Positions 24,902-33,697 of a DNA stretch of 64,000 nt are shown in pieces. The notes under the pieces are model-generated. The model ran no database searches. It was not told the DNA's origin and worked only from the letters and a program-made list of their open reading frames with translations. Positions within the stretch are counted from its first letter, which is position 1, and each line of letters starts with the position of its first letter. This DNA is from Alistipes sp. (GTDB lineage Bacteria; Bacteroidota; Bacteroidia; Bacteroidales; Rikenellaceae), in NCBI GenBank assembly GCA_017436185.1, contig JAFSDP010000014.1, positions 1 to 64,000 of the forward strand, written 5' to 3'. Made by a program: the position numbers and the translations under genes.

Positions 24902-26050
24902 ATGCTTACTTTGGAATCATACCACGCACTCTGCACCGAGGAGGTACGGCGGGCCATTCACGAAAATCGGGATCGGGATCCGCTGCGTATCGCCCTCGAT
25001 GGGCGCATTCCCGAGGCCCGATTGGTGGCTACGGAGGTCAAATACCTGCAACGTGCCCGCACGAAACTCCCCTCGTATGCCGAGGCGGAGTGCATCCTGC
25101 CGCCGTTGGCCTTCGAGCAGTCGTCGAGCGAGCAATGTGCTGCCCACAAACCACTTACGGGCGAACGAGTGTTGGATTTGACCTGCGGATTGGGAGTTGA
25201 TACCCTCTTTCTTAGCCGCAAATTCAAGGAGGTGGTCTCGCTGGAGCGCAACGAGGTGTTGTGCGCCGTCACCCAAGAAAACCTCCGCCGCCTGGGGGTG
25301 AAAAACGTAACCCTGAAAAACACCTCGGCCGAGGAGTATCTGGCCTCGGCAACCGAGACCTTCGATTGGATCTATGCCGACCCCGACCGCCGCTCGGCCG
25401 AGGGGCGCAAGTTGGTGCGGTTGGAGGATTGCTCGCCCAACATCGTGGAGCTGATGCCCCACCTGAAGCGTCTGGCACCGAGGTTGTGTCTGAAAAATTC
25501 GCCCCTGTTCGATGTCGATGAGGCCCTAAACCGCTTCCCCGAAAGCCACGTCGAGGTGCTCTCGTTAGGAGGTGAGTGCAAGGAGGTCTTGATCTATGTG
25601 GGCGAGGGCATTTCGCACCGCCTGACCGCTACGGCCCTCGGCTTGGGGAGCTACTCGACCACCCGGCCACAAACGCCTCCGCAGCCCGAGGTGTTTAGAA
25701 ACGAGGCCTATCGGTGGTTGATTGTCCCCGATGTGGCATTGCAAAAGGCCCGTCTGGTGCGTCAGGCCCTCGACTCGGTGGCCGATGTGTGGAGCGAAAA
25801 CGGCTTTGGCTTTGCCGTCGAGCGACCCGAAGGGGTTTTGGGGCGTGTGTTGGAGATCGAAAGAATCGAAAAGTTCGACCCCAAGGGGCTGAAAAAGAGC
25901 CTCAAAGGAAAGCGTGTGGAGCTGCTCAAACGAGATTTTCCGCTCTCGGTCGAGGAGCTGCAACATCGCCTCGGAGTACGTTCCGGCAGCGAAAAACGGC
26001 TCGCATTCACAAATTCAGCCAACGAGTTTTGGACAATCCACCTAAAATAA
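24902..26050 (+). CDS. Class I SAM-dependent methyltransferase with THUMP-like domain
   Basis: This protein of about 382 residues has an N-terminal region of about 90 residues, a Rossmann methyltransferase core (LDLTCGLGVDTLFLS as SAM motif I and a YADPDRR motif IV) and a C-terminal THUMP-like part that ends FWTIHLK. It resembles the Bacteroidetes family annotated as THUMP-like-domain methyltransferase, possibly acting on RNA. The longer upstream frame overlaps comEC; ATG 24902 was chosen because the promoter box ends just before it. Confidence 0.8.
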   Translation: MLTLESYHALCTEEVRRAIHENRDRDPLRIALDGRIPEARLVATEVKYLQRARTKLPSYAEAECILPPLAFEQSSSEQCAAHKPLTGERVLDLTCGLGVDTLFLSRKFKEVVSLERNEVLCAVTQENLRRLGVKNVTLKNTSAEEYLASATETFDWIYADPDRRSAEGRKLVRLEDCSPNIVELMPHLKRLAPRLCLKNSPLFDVDEALNRFPESHVEVLSLGGECKEVLIYVGEGISHRLTATALGLGSYSTTRPQTPPQPEVFRNEAYRWLIVPDVALQKARLVRQALDSVADVWSENGFGFAVERPEGVLGRVLEIERIEKFDPKGLKKSLKGKRVELLKRDFPLSVEELQHRLGVRSGSEKRLAFTNSANEFWTIHLK

Positions 26051-26051
26051 G

Positions 26052-26059
26052 TAGCTTTG
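26052..26059 (+). promoter_or_regulatory. -7 promoter box for the brkB operon
   Basis: TAGCTTTG matches TAnnTTTG, 16 bases before the ATG at 26076. Confidence 0.55.
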
Positions 26060-26075
26060 TAAAAAGCATTTGACC

Positions 26076-27389
26076 ATGCAGCAGAACAAACTCTACACCT
26101 TCTTCACCGAGACCCTCATCGAGCGACCCGACTCGGAGTGGAAACATTGGTATAGCCGCCTCGGTGCCAAGATCTACAAAGTGGGCTATTGGCTCATCCA
26201 CGGACTCTTCCGCCACGGCACGATGGTTCGTAGTGCGGCAATGACCTACTACACCCTCACCTCGATTGTCCCCATCCTGGCCGTCGCCTTTGCGCTGGTC
26301 AAGGGTTTCGGCCTCTCGGAGGTGCTGGTCGCTTCGCTCTACGACCTCTTCCCGCAAAATCCCGAGATTATCGAATACCTCCTCTCGTTTGCCGAGAATG
26401 CCTTAGCCCGCACCCAGGGAGGTGTGGTGGCTGCGGTGGCTTTGGTGATGCTCTTCTGGTCCATCATCCAGCTCTTCAGCTCGATCGAGAGTGCCTTTAA
26501 CAACATCTGGGAGGTCAAGACCACCCGCAGCATCGCCCGCCAATGGAGCGACTACCTGGCCGTCATACTTATCGTGCCCATCTTCTGGATTGTGGCCAAC
26601 TCGGTGGGCAACTTCACCGAGGAGATTCTGCGTGATACGTGGTACTTCCGCCTGCTCAACGGACTGATGTCGATGGTGCTTATTTGGGTGATGTTCACGC
26701 TGTTATACCTGATTATCCCCAACGCCAAAGTAAAACTTTCGAGTGCTATGGTGGCCGGTATTCTGGCCGGTACGGCCTTCCTGCTGTTCCAGTGGGGATA
26801 TGTCTATCTGCAAACCTCGATGACCTCGTACAATGCCATCTACGGTAGTTTTGCCGCCCTGCCGCTCTTCTTGGTATGGCTGCAATTCTCGTGGCAGATT
26901 CTGCTGATTGGCGGCGAACTGTCGTTTGCCCACCAGAACATCAGCCGCTTCGGCGAGGAGCAGGAGGCCAAACTCATCAGCTACGACTGCCGCCGCAAGG
27001 TGATGTTGGCCGCAATGATGGCCATCGTGCGCCGCTTCCGCAAGGAGGGGGGTGCGGTGCCTGTCGAGGAGCTGCAGGCCGAGTTGGAGTTGCCGACCCG
27101 TGTAGTCAATGACATCCTCTTCTCGTTGAGCCGTGCCAAGCAACTCATCGAGGTGCGCAAGAGCGAAGATGAGCGTTGGGTCGCCTACGCCCCCGCCTAC
27201 GACATCAACACGATGACCATCTACAGCATCTTGGAGGCGGTCGAGAAGCATAGCCAAAGCCCGCTGCAATTTGACCCGCAAAGCGATGCCGCCCACGTGG
27301 AAAAACTCCTCGAGGGGTTGAAAGAGGAGGCGTTGCAGTCACCTATGAATCAACGCATTATTGACCTTATCGAAACCAATGAAGCCTAA
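26076..27389 (+). CDS. YihY/BrkB-family inner-membrane protein
   Basis: This 437-residue protein has about six membrane helices between residues 40 and 290 with family motifs (AMTYYTLTSIVPILAVAFA and a later TSYNAIYGSFAALPLFLVWL region). A cytoplasmic C-terminal domain of about 140 residues looks like a winged-helix fold (LPTRVVNDILFSLSRAKQL). The role of the family is not settled. It overlaps the next gene by 11 bases. Confidence 0.88.
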   Translation: MQQNKLYTFFTETLIERPDSEWKHWYSRLGAKIYKVGYWLIHGLFRHGTMVRSAAMTYYTLTSIVPILAVAFALVKGFGLSEVLVASLYDLFPQNPEIIEYLLSFAENALARTQGGVVAAVALVMLFWSIIQLFSSIESAFNNIWEVKTTRSIARQWSDYLAVILIVPIFWIVANSVGNFTEEILRDTWYFRLLNGLMSMVLIWVMFTLLYLIIPNAKVKLSSAMVAGILAGTAFLLFQWGYVYLQTSMTSYNAIYGSFAALPLFLVWLQFSWQILLIGGELSFAHQNISRFGEEQEAKLISYDCRRKVMLAAMMAIVRRFRKEGGAVPVEELQAELELPTRVVNDILFSLSRAKQLIEVRKSEDERWVAYAPAYDINTMTIYSILEAVEKHSQSPLQFDPQSDAAHVEKLLEGLKEEALQSPMNQRIIDLIETNEA

Positions 27390-28158
27390 CGTAGTCATCA
27401 TCGGCTCGGGCAATCTGGCCGAGTCGTTGGCCATTGCTGTGGCCGAGTGCGAGGGGTTGAACCTGCTGCAACTCTGGGCCCGCAACCCCGCGCGTGGCCG
27501 TGTGGTGGCCGACCTGGCCCACTGCCCCACCACCGCCGACCCCCAAGCGTTGGAGAAGGCCGATATCTACCTGATTGCCGTCTCGGACCGAGCCGTTCGC
27601 GAGGTGGCGGAGCTGTTGCCCATCCCCCCTACGGCCATCGTGGCCCACACGGCGGGCAGCGTCGAGATGGAGGCACTCAACCACTACCCCCGACGGGGCA
27701 TCTTCTACCCCTTTCAGGGCTTCTCGGCGGGGCGCAAAGTCTGTTTCAAGCACCTCCCCATCTTCATCGAGGCCATCGACGATGAGGTCAAATCGACCCT
27801 GTGGGCAGCCGCCTCGGCCCTGAGCCGTCAGGTCTATGAGGCCGACTCGGTGCGACGCAGCAAAATCCACCTGGCGGGAGTCATTGCCAACAACTTCGTC
27901 AATCAGCTCTACCAATCGGCCACCGACCTGCTGGCCTCGGAGGGGCTGCCGTTCGAGGTGCTGAAGCCGCTGATCGAGGAGACGGCCCAAAAGGCCCTTG
28001 AGGCCGAGGCTCCGAAGCTGGTGCAGACGGGCCCTGCCAAGCGAGGCGATACAGCCACCCAACAACGCCACCTGACCCTGCTGAAGGAGCAGGAGGTACT
28101 GCAAACGATCTACAAAGAATTAAGCCAACTGATATGGGAAACTTCAAAGAAGATATAG
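27379..28158 (+). CDS. DUF2520 Rossmann-fold protein
   Basis: This protein of about 259 residues starts with a nucleotide-binding segment (VVIIGSGNLAESLA) and has the NADP-oxidoreductase-like plus DUF2520 layout, with a helical C-terminal half (about 140-250). Members look like pantoate/6-phosphogluconate-type dehydrogenases; the substrate is unknown. The start at 27379 overlaps brkB, and its end overlaps the next gene by 25 bases, so the three genes form a tight operon. Confidence 0.85.
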   Translation: MKPNVVIIGSGNLAESLAIAVAECEGLNLLQLWARNPARGRVVADLAHCPTTADPQALEKADIYLIAVSDRAVREVAELLPIPPTAIVAHTAGSVEMEALNHYPRRGIFYPFQGFSAGRKVCFKHLPIFIEAIDDEVKSTLWAAASALSRQVYEADSVRRSKIHLAGVIANNFVNQLYQSATDLLASEGLPFEVLKPLIEETAQKALEAEAPKLVQTGPAKRGDTATQQRHLTLLKEQEVLQTIYKELSQLIWETSKKI

Positions 28159-28679
28159 CCCGCATCGAAGCGATGATCTTCGATGTGGACGGGGTGATGA
28201 CCGACGGGCGCATCATCCCCACAGCGGAGGGTGATTTCATCCGCTGCTACAACTGCAAAGATGGCTATGCGCTGGCATATGCCATTCGCCACGGCTATCG
28301 GGTCTGTGTCATCACGGGCGGCTACGGCAAAATTTTGGAGCGCCGCCTGCGGATGCTCGGTATGCAGGATTTCTACATCGACTGTATGGACAAAATCACC
28401 ACCTTAAGGGAGTATATGGCCAAGTACAACCTCAAGCCCGAAAATGTACTCTATATGGGTGATGACATCCCCGACCTGGAGTGTATGCGTGAGGTGGGTA
28501 TGCCGGTCTGCCCCGCCGACTCGGCCGTCGAGGTGTTGGAGGTATCGCGCTATGTCTCGCAATTCGAGGGAGGGCGTGGTGCCGTGCGTGACATTGTCGA
28601 GCAGGTGCTGCGTGCCCGAGGCGATTGGGCCAAGAGTTCGGAGGGGGTCACCCCCTCATCGCTGGTAGCCTCGCGCTAA
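28134..28679 (+). CDS. KdsC-like HAD phosphatase (probable 3-deoxy-D-manno-octulosonate-8-phosphate phosphatase)
   Basis: This 181-residue protein belongs to the type C0 HAD phosphatases: D17 and D19 in FDVDGVMTDG, a later TGG motif and GDDIPDLE as the Mg-binding motif. KdsC removes the phosphate from KDO-8-P in LPS inner-core synthesis. A KDO synthase is not next to it, so the substrate is inferred. The last 15 or so residues vary and are Ser/Pro-rich. Confidence 0.85.
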   Translation: MGNFKEDIARIEAMIFDVDGVMTDGRIIPTAEGDFIRCYNCKDGYALAYAIRHGYRVCVITGGYGKILERRLRMLGMQDFYIDCMDKITTLREYMAKYNLKPENVLYMGDDIPDLECMREVGMPVCPADSAVEVLEVSRYVSQFEGGRGAVRDIVEQVLRARGDWAKSSEGVTPSSLVASR

Positions 28680-28682
28680 ACG

Positions 28683-28717
28683 AAAAAACCGCTTCGAAAC
28701 TGATCGAGGCGGTTTTT
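28683..28717. terminator. Bidirectional terminator between the kdsC-like gene and ygiQ
   Basis: AAAAAACCGC and GCGGTTTTTT flank an inner TCGA/TCGA pairing. Convergent genes end on both sides. Confidence 0.85.
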
Positions 28718-28723
28718 TGTGGT

Positions 28724-30478
28724 TTATCGCTTTCCTTTGACGACCCTTTTCGGGAGGGGTTTCGACGAGCGAGGACGGGAGTCGAAGAAATAGCTCTTCT
28801 GCTTGCGCTTCTCCTCCTGCGTGCGGGCCACAAAGACCTCACGCCCCGTATAGGGATTCTTGCCCGTGTAGAACATCACCGACGAGAGGGTCATCGGCGT
28901 GGGGGTCAGATCCTGCACCTGCTCCAACGAGAAGTGCAGTTTGCCCAGCACCCGCTCCGAGAGGGCCTTCATATCCTGCTCACGGCACCCCGGGTGCGAG
29001 GAGATAAAGTAGGGAATAAGCTGAAAACGCAACCCTTCACGGCGACAAATGGTGCGGAAATCCTCGTTCAGACGCTCAAAGAGGGCAAAGGGCGGTTTGC
29101 GCATCAGGTGCAGCACGTGCTCCTCGGTATGCTCGGGGGCCACCTTCAAGCGACCCGAGGTGTGGTATTTCAAGACGGTCGAGAGGTAGGGGCTGTCGTC
29201 GAACAAATCGTAGCGGATGCCGCTGCCGATGTAGGCGTGCTTGACCCCCTTCACGGCACGAATCTTGGCGTAGAGCTCCAACAAGGGGCGGTGGTCGTTA
29301 TCGAGATTCGGGCAACGCTTCGGGTGCAGACACGAGGGGCGACGGCACTTTTCGCACAACGCACGATCACGCCCGCCCATCCGATACATATTGGCCGAGG
29401 GGCCGCCGATGTCGGAGAGGTTGCCCCGAAAATCCTTCATCGCCACCACCTGTTCCACCTCGCGCAGGATGGATTGCTCGCTGCGCGACTGGATGAACTT
29501 GCCCTGATGGGCCGAGATGGTGCAGAACGAGCAGCCGCCAAAGCAGCCTCGGTGCATATTGACCGAGTGTTTGATCATCTCCCACGCCGGGATGGCTCCA
29601 CGATTGGCATAGCGGGGGTGCGGCGCACGCTCATAGGGCAAATCGAACGAGCGGTCCAACTCCTCGGTCGTGAGGGGCGAATGGGGCGGAGTGACCACCA
29701 CAAACTGCTCGCCAACCCCTTCGACCAACGTCTTGTCGGGGTGCATCAGGTTGCTCAACGTCTCGATGATGGCGAAGTTCTCGCCAAAGGCATCCTTCGA
29801 TTTTTGGCACACCTCGAAGCTGTGCAGACGTACCGTCGTGGCGCTGTCGAGGCGCTCGACATAACTTCGATCGGCCAGAAAAGCCACCTGCGGGATTTTT
29901 CGTAACAACTTGGCATTGTAGCCGTTACGCATCGCTCGGGCCACCTCCGCAATGGTACGATCGCCCATTCCATAGACCAGCAAATCGGCCCCCGACGAGG
30001 CCAAAATCGAGGGCATCAGCCGATCCTCCCAATAGTCGTAGTGGGTCAAACGGCGCAACGAAGCCTCGATGCCGCCCACCACCACAGGGGTGTGGGGGAA
30101 GAGACGTTTGAGGATTTGGCTATAGACGGTTACCGTGCGGTCGGGACGGAAACCCGCCTGACCCCCAGCCGTGTAGGCATCGTCGTGGCGCAGGCGCAGG
30201 TTGGCCGTGTAGTGATTGACCATCGAGTCCATCGCTCCGCCCGTGATGGCGAAGAAGAGGCGGGGCGTACCCAACTTTTTGAAGTCACGCAAATCGTCTC
30301 GCCAGTTGGGTTGCGGCACGATGGCGACCCGATACCCTTCGGCCTCCAACAGACGACCGATGACCGCCGCACCAAACGACGGGTGGTCGATGTAGGCATC
30401 GCCCGTGAAGAGGATGACATCCAGCTCATCCCATCCACGCTCACGCACCTCTTTTATCGTTGTCGGAAGAAAGGCCAT
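28724..30478 (-). CDS. YgiQ-family radical SAM protein
   Basis: This 584-residue protein has the YgiQ N-terminal domain, a radical SAM cluster C312-x3-C316-x2-C319 (HRGCFGGCSFC) and a C-terminal DUF3362-type tail that is basic and Ser/Lys-rich. Its biochemical role is unknown. It is the last gene of the tgt-lptF/G-PASTA-rluA-ygiQ run, 22 bases after rluA, and ends at a strong terminator. Confidence 0.9.
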   Translation of the reverse strand: MAFLPTTIKEVRERGWDELDVILFTGDAYIDHPSFGAAVIGRLLEAEGYRVAIVPQPNWRDDLRDFKKLGTPRLFFAITGGAMDSMVNHYTANLRLRHDDAYTAGGQAGFRPDRTVTVYSQILKRLFPHTPVVVGGIEASLRRLTHYDYWEDRLMPSILASSGADLLVYGMGDRTIAEVARAMRNGYNAKLLRKIPQVAFLADRSYVERLDSATTVRLHSFEVCQKSKDAFGENFAIIETLSNLMHPDKTLVEGVGEQFVVVTPPHSPLTTEELDRSFDLPYERAPHPRYANRGAIPAWEMIKHSVNMHRGCFGGCSFCTISAHQGKFIQSRSEQSILREVEQVVAMKDFRGNLSDIGGPSANMYRMGGRDRALCEKCRRPSCLHPKRCPNLDNDHRPLLELYAKIRAVKGVKHAYIGSGIRYDLFDDSPYLSTVLKYHTSGRLKVAPEHTEEHVLHLMRKPPFALFERLNEDFRTICRREGLRFQLIPYFISSHPGCREQDMKALSERVLGKLHFSLEQVQDLTPTPMTLSSVMFYTGKNPYTGREVFVARTQEEKRKQKSYFFDSRPRSSKPLPKRVVKGKR

Positions 30479-30500
30479 CTGAAAGTCGGGTTAAATGCAG

Positions 30501-31601
30501 TTAGACCTCGGCCATATCGACCGCCGAGGTGTAGGTATCCCACTTCTGAAGCACGGCACGGAAATCGTCGGGCAGCTCGCTCTCGAGTAGCAACTCCTTG
30601 CCCGTGCGTGGGTGGATGAAGCCCAACGCCTTGGCGTGCAACGCTTGGCGGGGCATCAGTTCGAAGCAGTTTTCGATGAACTGCTTGTATTTCGAGAAGG
30701 TTGTACCCTTCAGGATGCGGTCGCCACCATAGCGGGCATCGTTGAACAGGGGGTGACCCTTCCACGACATATGGACACGAATCTGGTGGGTGCGACCCGT
30801 CTCCAGGCGGCACTCGACCAACGTGACATAGCCATAGCGACGCAGCACACGGTAGTGCGTCACGGCGTGTTTGCCGTCCGAGCCATCCTCGAAGACATAC
30901 ATCTTCTGACGCTCACGGGGCGAACGGCCGATGTTGCCGATGATGGTACCCTCGTCCTCCTCGAAGTTACCCCACACCAAGGCCACATAGCGGCGGTAGA
31001 TGGTGTGGTCGAAGAACTGCTTGGCCAGGCGGGCGTGGGCCTCCTCGTTCTTGGCGATGACCAGCAGACCCGACGTATCTTTGTCGATGCGGTGCACCAG
31101 ACCGGCACGCTCCTCGCTTTCGGCCGTGGCATCGGGGCCTTGCAGGTGGTACAGAAGGGCATTGACCAGCGTACCGTAGTGGTTGCCCACACCCGGGTGG
31201 ACCACCATACCTGCCGGCTTATTGACCAATAGCAGGTCGTCGTCCTCGTAGGGGATTTCGAGCGGAATATCTTGCGGAATGAGCGACACATCCCGTCGGG
31301 GATAGGGCATCACGACCTGGATGTAGTCGAGCGGCTTGACCTTGTAGCTGCACTTCGAGGCCGAGCCATTGACCAGCACGTTGCCCGAGTCGATGGCGGC
31401 CTGGATGCGGTTGCGTGACGAACGCTCCATACGGGCCTTGAGGAACTTATCGAGACGCAACAACGACTGGCCCTTATCGACCGTCACGTTGAAGTGTTCG
31501 TACAGTCCCCCCTCTTCGCCCTCCTCATCGAGGTTCTCGTCGGCGGTCAGCGGCTCCTCAACGAGCGGCTCCTCGGTGGGTATATACTCCTGGGTCAGCA
31601 T
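30501..31601 (-). CDS. RluA-family pseudouridine synthase
   Basis: This protein of about 366 residues has an acidic N-terminal extension (about 1-35), an S4 RNA-binding domain (about 45-95) and a pseudouridine synthase domain with the catalytic HRIDKDTSGL motif (D173). It probably modifies 23S rRNA (RluD-like). The frame opens at a TTG (31616) inside the end of the PASTA gene; ATG 31601 has AAAAAGG just before it and is preferred. Confidence 0.9.
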   Translation of the reverse strand: MLTQEYIPTEEPLVEEPLTADENLDEEGEEGGLYEHFNVTVDKGQSLLRLDKFLKARMERSSRNRIQAAIDSGNVLVNGSASKCSYKVKPLDYIQVVMPYPRRDVSLIPQDIPLEIPYEDDDLLLVNKPAGMVVHPGVGNHYGTLVNALLYHLQGPDATAESEERAGLVHRIDKDTSGLLVIAKNEEAHARLAKQFFDHTIYRRYVALVWGNFEEDEGTIIGNIGRSPRERQKMYVFEDGSDGKHAVTHYRVLRRYGYVTLVECRLETGRTHQIRVHMSWKGHPLFNDARYGGDRILKGTTFSKYKQFIENCFELMPRQALHAKALGFIHPRTGKELLLESELPDDFRAVLQKWDTYTSAVDMAEV

Positions 31602-31608
31602 CCTTTTT

Positions 31609-32565
31609 CTACTCAAAAAAATTCTCCTCCGATGCGGCGGCCTCGGTCTGTTCGATGGCCTGCTCCAAGGTCTGCTCCAGCGTCAGGCGGGCCAGCGAAT
31701 CCTGCTCGGCCTGCTCGGCCTTCAGACGCTCCTCCATCGCCTCACGGGCTTGGCGTTCGGCCTCGGTACGGGAGTTTTTCACCTTTTCGGTATCAAGCGT
31801 CAGGCGCAGCGTCACTTCGCTACCCAGCGTCGTGGCCGTCTCGGCCGAGGGCGACTGGGCATAGAGGCGGGCCTCCTTCTGATTCAAGAGGTTGATGCCC
31901 TCCTCGAAGTCGATCTTGCCCACATTCAGACCCGACTCCCACAGGCGGCTCTTGGCATCACGCAACGAAAGACCCACCACCTGCGGCACCAGGGCCACAT
32001 TCTCCTCGGGCTCGACACCCACATAGAGCGTGATGCCCGACCCCATCTCGGCCTCCACGCGGCTCTCGGCCAAAATCTGTTGGCGATCGTAGAACTGCTC
32101 CAAGACGTAGTTCGTCGCCATATCGGGGCGATAGATCAGCTCCTTGATCTCCAGACCGGCAATCTCCAACATATTCTTCGCCTGGCGCAGGCTGCGGCCC
32201 GCCACATAGGGGACGGGGACCATCTTCTGGCGGAAGGAGTTGATGGTGATATAGACCGTGCGGCCGGGCTTCACCTCCACGCCCCCCTCGGGCAGCTGGT
32301 CGAGGATGATGCCACCGGCATAGGCGGGGACAAACAGCGAGTCGTTGATGTGCAGCTCCAGGTCGTTCTCACGGGCAATGCGCTCGGCATCCGAGAGGGC
32401 CACACCACTCAAATCGGGCACCACTCGGCGGGCACCGTGACGCGTACCCCACAACATCAGGATGTGGGCTACGACCAACATTGCCACCATCAGCAGGGCA
32501 ATCACGACGATATTTTTCAGCAGGGGGCTTTTCAGCAGGCCGCCCTCGTTTTTCTTTTGAGCCAT
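31609..32565 (-). CDS. PASTA-domain membrane protein
   Basis: This 318-residue protein has one N-terminal membrane helix (about 15-35) and three PASTA repeats (about 45-110, 112-180 and 185-255). It then has a charged helical tail (about 258-318) that looks like a coiled coil. It has no kinase domain. In Bacteroidales these proteins probably bind peptidoglycan precursors or muropeptides in the periplasm, but this is inference. It lies between lptF/G and rluA. Confidence 0.85.
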   Translation of the reverse strand: MAQKKNEGGLLKSPLLKNIVVIALLMVAMLVVAHILMLWGTRHGARRVVPDLSGVALSDAERIARENDLELHINDSLFVPAYAGGIILDQLPEGGVEVKPGRTVYITINSFRQKMVPVPYVAGRSLRQAKNMLEIAGLEIKELIYRPDMATNYVLEQFYDRQQILAESRVEAEMGSGITLYVGVEPEENVALVPQVVGLSLRDAKSRLWESGLNVGKIDFEEGINLLNQKEARLYAQSPSAETATTLGSEVTLRLTLDTEKVKNSRTEAERQAREAMEERLKAEQAEQDSLARLTLEQTLEQAIEQTEAAASEENFFE

Positions 32566-32590
32566 AGTGTTTTATGTTTGGCGTTAGCGA

Positions 32591-33694
32591 CTATTTCGGG
32601 GCCTTTTGGTAGAGATATACCGCAATGGCCAGGTAGATCAGATTCGGTAGCCAGATGGCCAGGCCGGGGGGCAGCGAGCCACTCTTGGCAAACTCCTCGA
32701 AGAAGCGGTAGAAGAGGATGTACGAGAAGCAGAGGGCGATACCCACACCGATATGCAGACCCGTGCCACCTCGCACCTTGCGCGACGAAAGCGAGACACC
32801 GATCAGGGTCAGAATGAAGGTGCCAATCGGGTAGGCAAAGCGGGCATTGCGCTCCACTTGAATGAGGTTGATGGTGTTGGCACCCTTCGATTGCTGCTGC
32901 TCGAGGAAGTCGTTCAGCTCGTGGATGTTCATCGTCTTGATGAGCTGATTTACGTTCGAGAGCTCGGCCACCTCCAAGTTGATGAGCGTGTCGAGGTTGC
33001 GGTATTGGGTAAAGGTCTCGTTGTGCTCCTCGTCAAAGGTGCGAACGATGTAGCGGGGGGCACTCCAACGCTTCGTCTCGGGGTCGAAAATCACCTCCGA
33101 GGCCTCCAACGAACGGGTCATCGTCCCCTCCTCGAAGTGGTCGAGGGCGAAAAACGAAGCACGCTTCGAGGAGTTCTGGTAACCACGAATGTAGGCAAAC
33201 GTGCCCGGCTCGATTTGGCGGTAGATGTGGCGATCGAACTGCACATTCTGGCGGCGCTTGATGTATTTGGCCTCGAACGAGACAATCTTCTGCTGCGTAA
33301 CGGGAATCACCCACAGGTTGAGCGTCAGCGAGAGCGAGCCGATGATGAGCGCACCCAGAAAGTAGGGCCACATCAGACGGCGGAACGACATACCACCCGA
33401 CAGCATCGCCACAATCTCGGTCTGGTAGGCCAACTTCGAGGTGAAGAAGATACAGGCAATAAAGGTGAAGAGCGAGCAGAATTGGTTGGCAAAGTAGGGG
33501 ATGAAGTTCAGGTAGTAGTCGAAGATGACCTCCGAGAGGGGGGCGTGCAACTCGGTGAAGTCGTCCACCTTCTCGACATAGTCGAACATCACCACGATGA
33601 CGATAATCATCGCAATGGCAAAGAAGAAGGTCGCCAGGAACTTACCCAGGATGTAGCGATCCAAGATTTTGAATCCGGGGAACGAGAACTTCAT
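32591..33694 (-). CDS. LptF/LptG-family permease
   Basis: This 367-residue inner-membrane protein has N-terminal helices, a periplasmic domain of about 150 residues (about 130-265) and three C-terminal helices. It carries the LptF/G signature FPGFKILDRYILGKFL at the start. LptF/G form the membrane part of the LPS exporter with LptB. Only one such permease is here, and it lies three bases after tgt. LPS export or another lipid is the likely cargo. Confidence 0.88.
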   Translation of the reverse strand: MKFSFPGFKILDRYILGKFLATFFFAIAMIIVIVVMFDYVEKVDDFTELHAPLSEVIFDYYLNFIPYFANQFCSLFTFIACIFFTSKLAYQTEIVAMLSGGMSFRRLMWPYFLGALIIGSLSLTLNLWVIPVTQQKIVSFEAKYIKRRQNVQFDRHIYRQIEPGTFAYIRGYQNSSKRASFFALDHFEEGTMTRSLEASEVIFDPETKRWSAPRYIVRTFDEEHNETFTQYRNLDTLINLEVAELSNVNQLIKTMNIHELNDFLEQQQSKGANTINLIQVERNARFAYPIGTFILTLIGVSLSSRKVRGGTGLHIGVGIALCFSYILFYRFFEEFAKSGSLPPGLAIWLPNLIYLAIAVYLYQKAPK

Positions 33695-33697
33695 AAC

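Noticed and set aside
28625..29905. Plus-strand frame overlapping the end of the kdsC-like gene and opposite ygiQ
   Set aside because: ygiQ has the radical SAM motif on the minus strand, and this frame runs through a bidirectional terminator.
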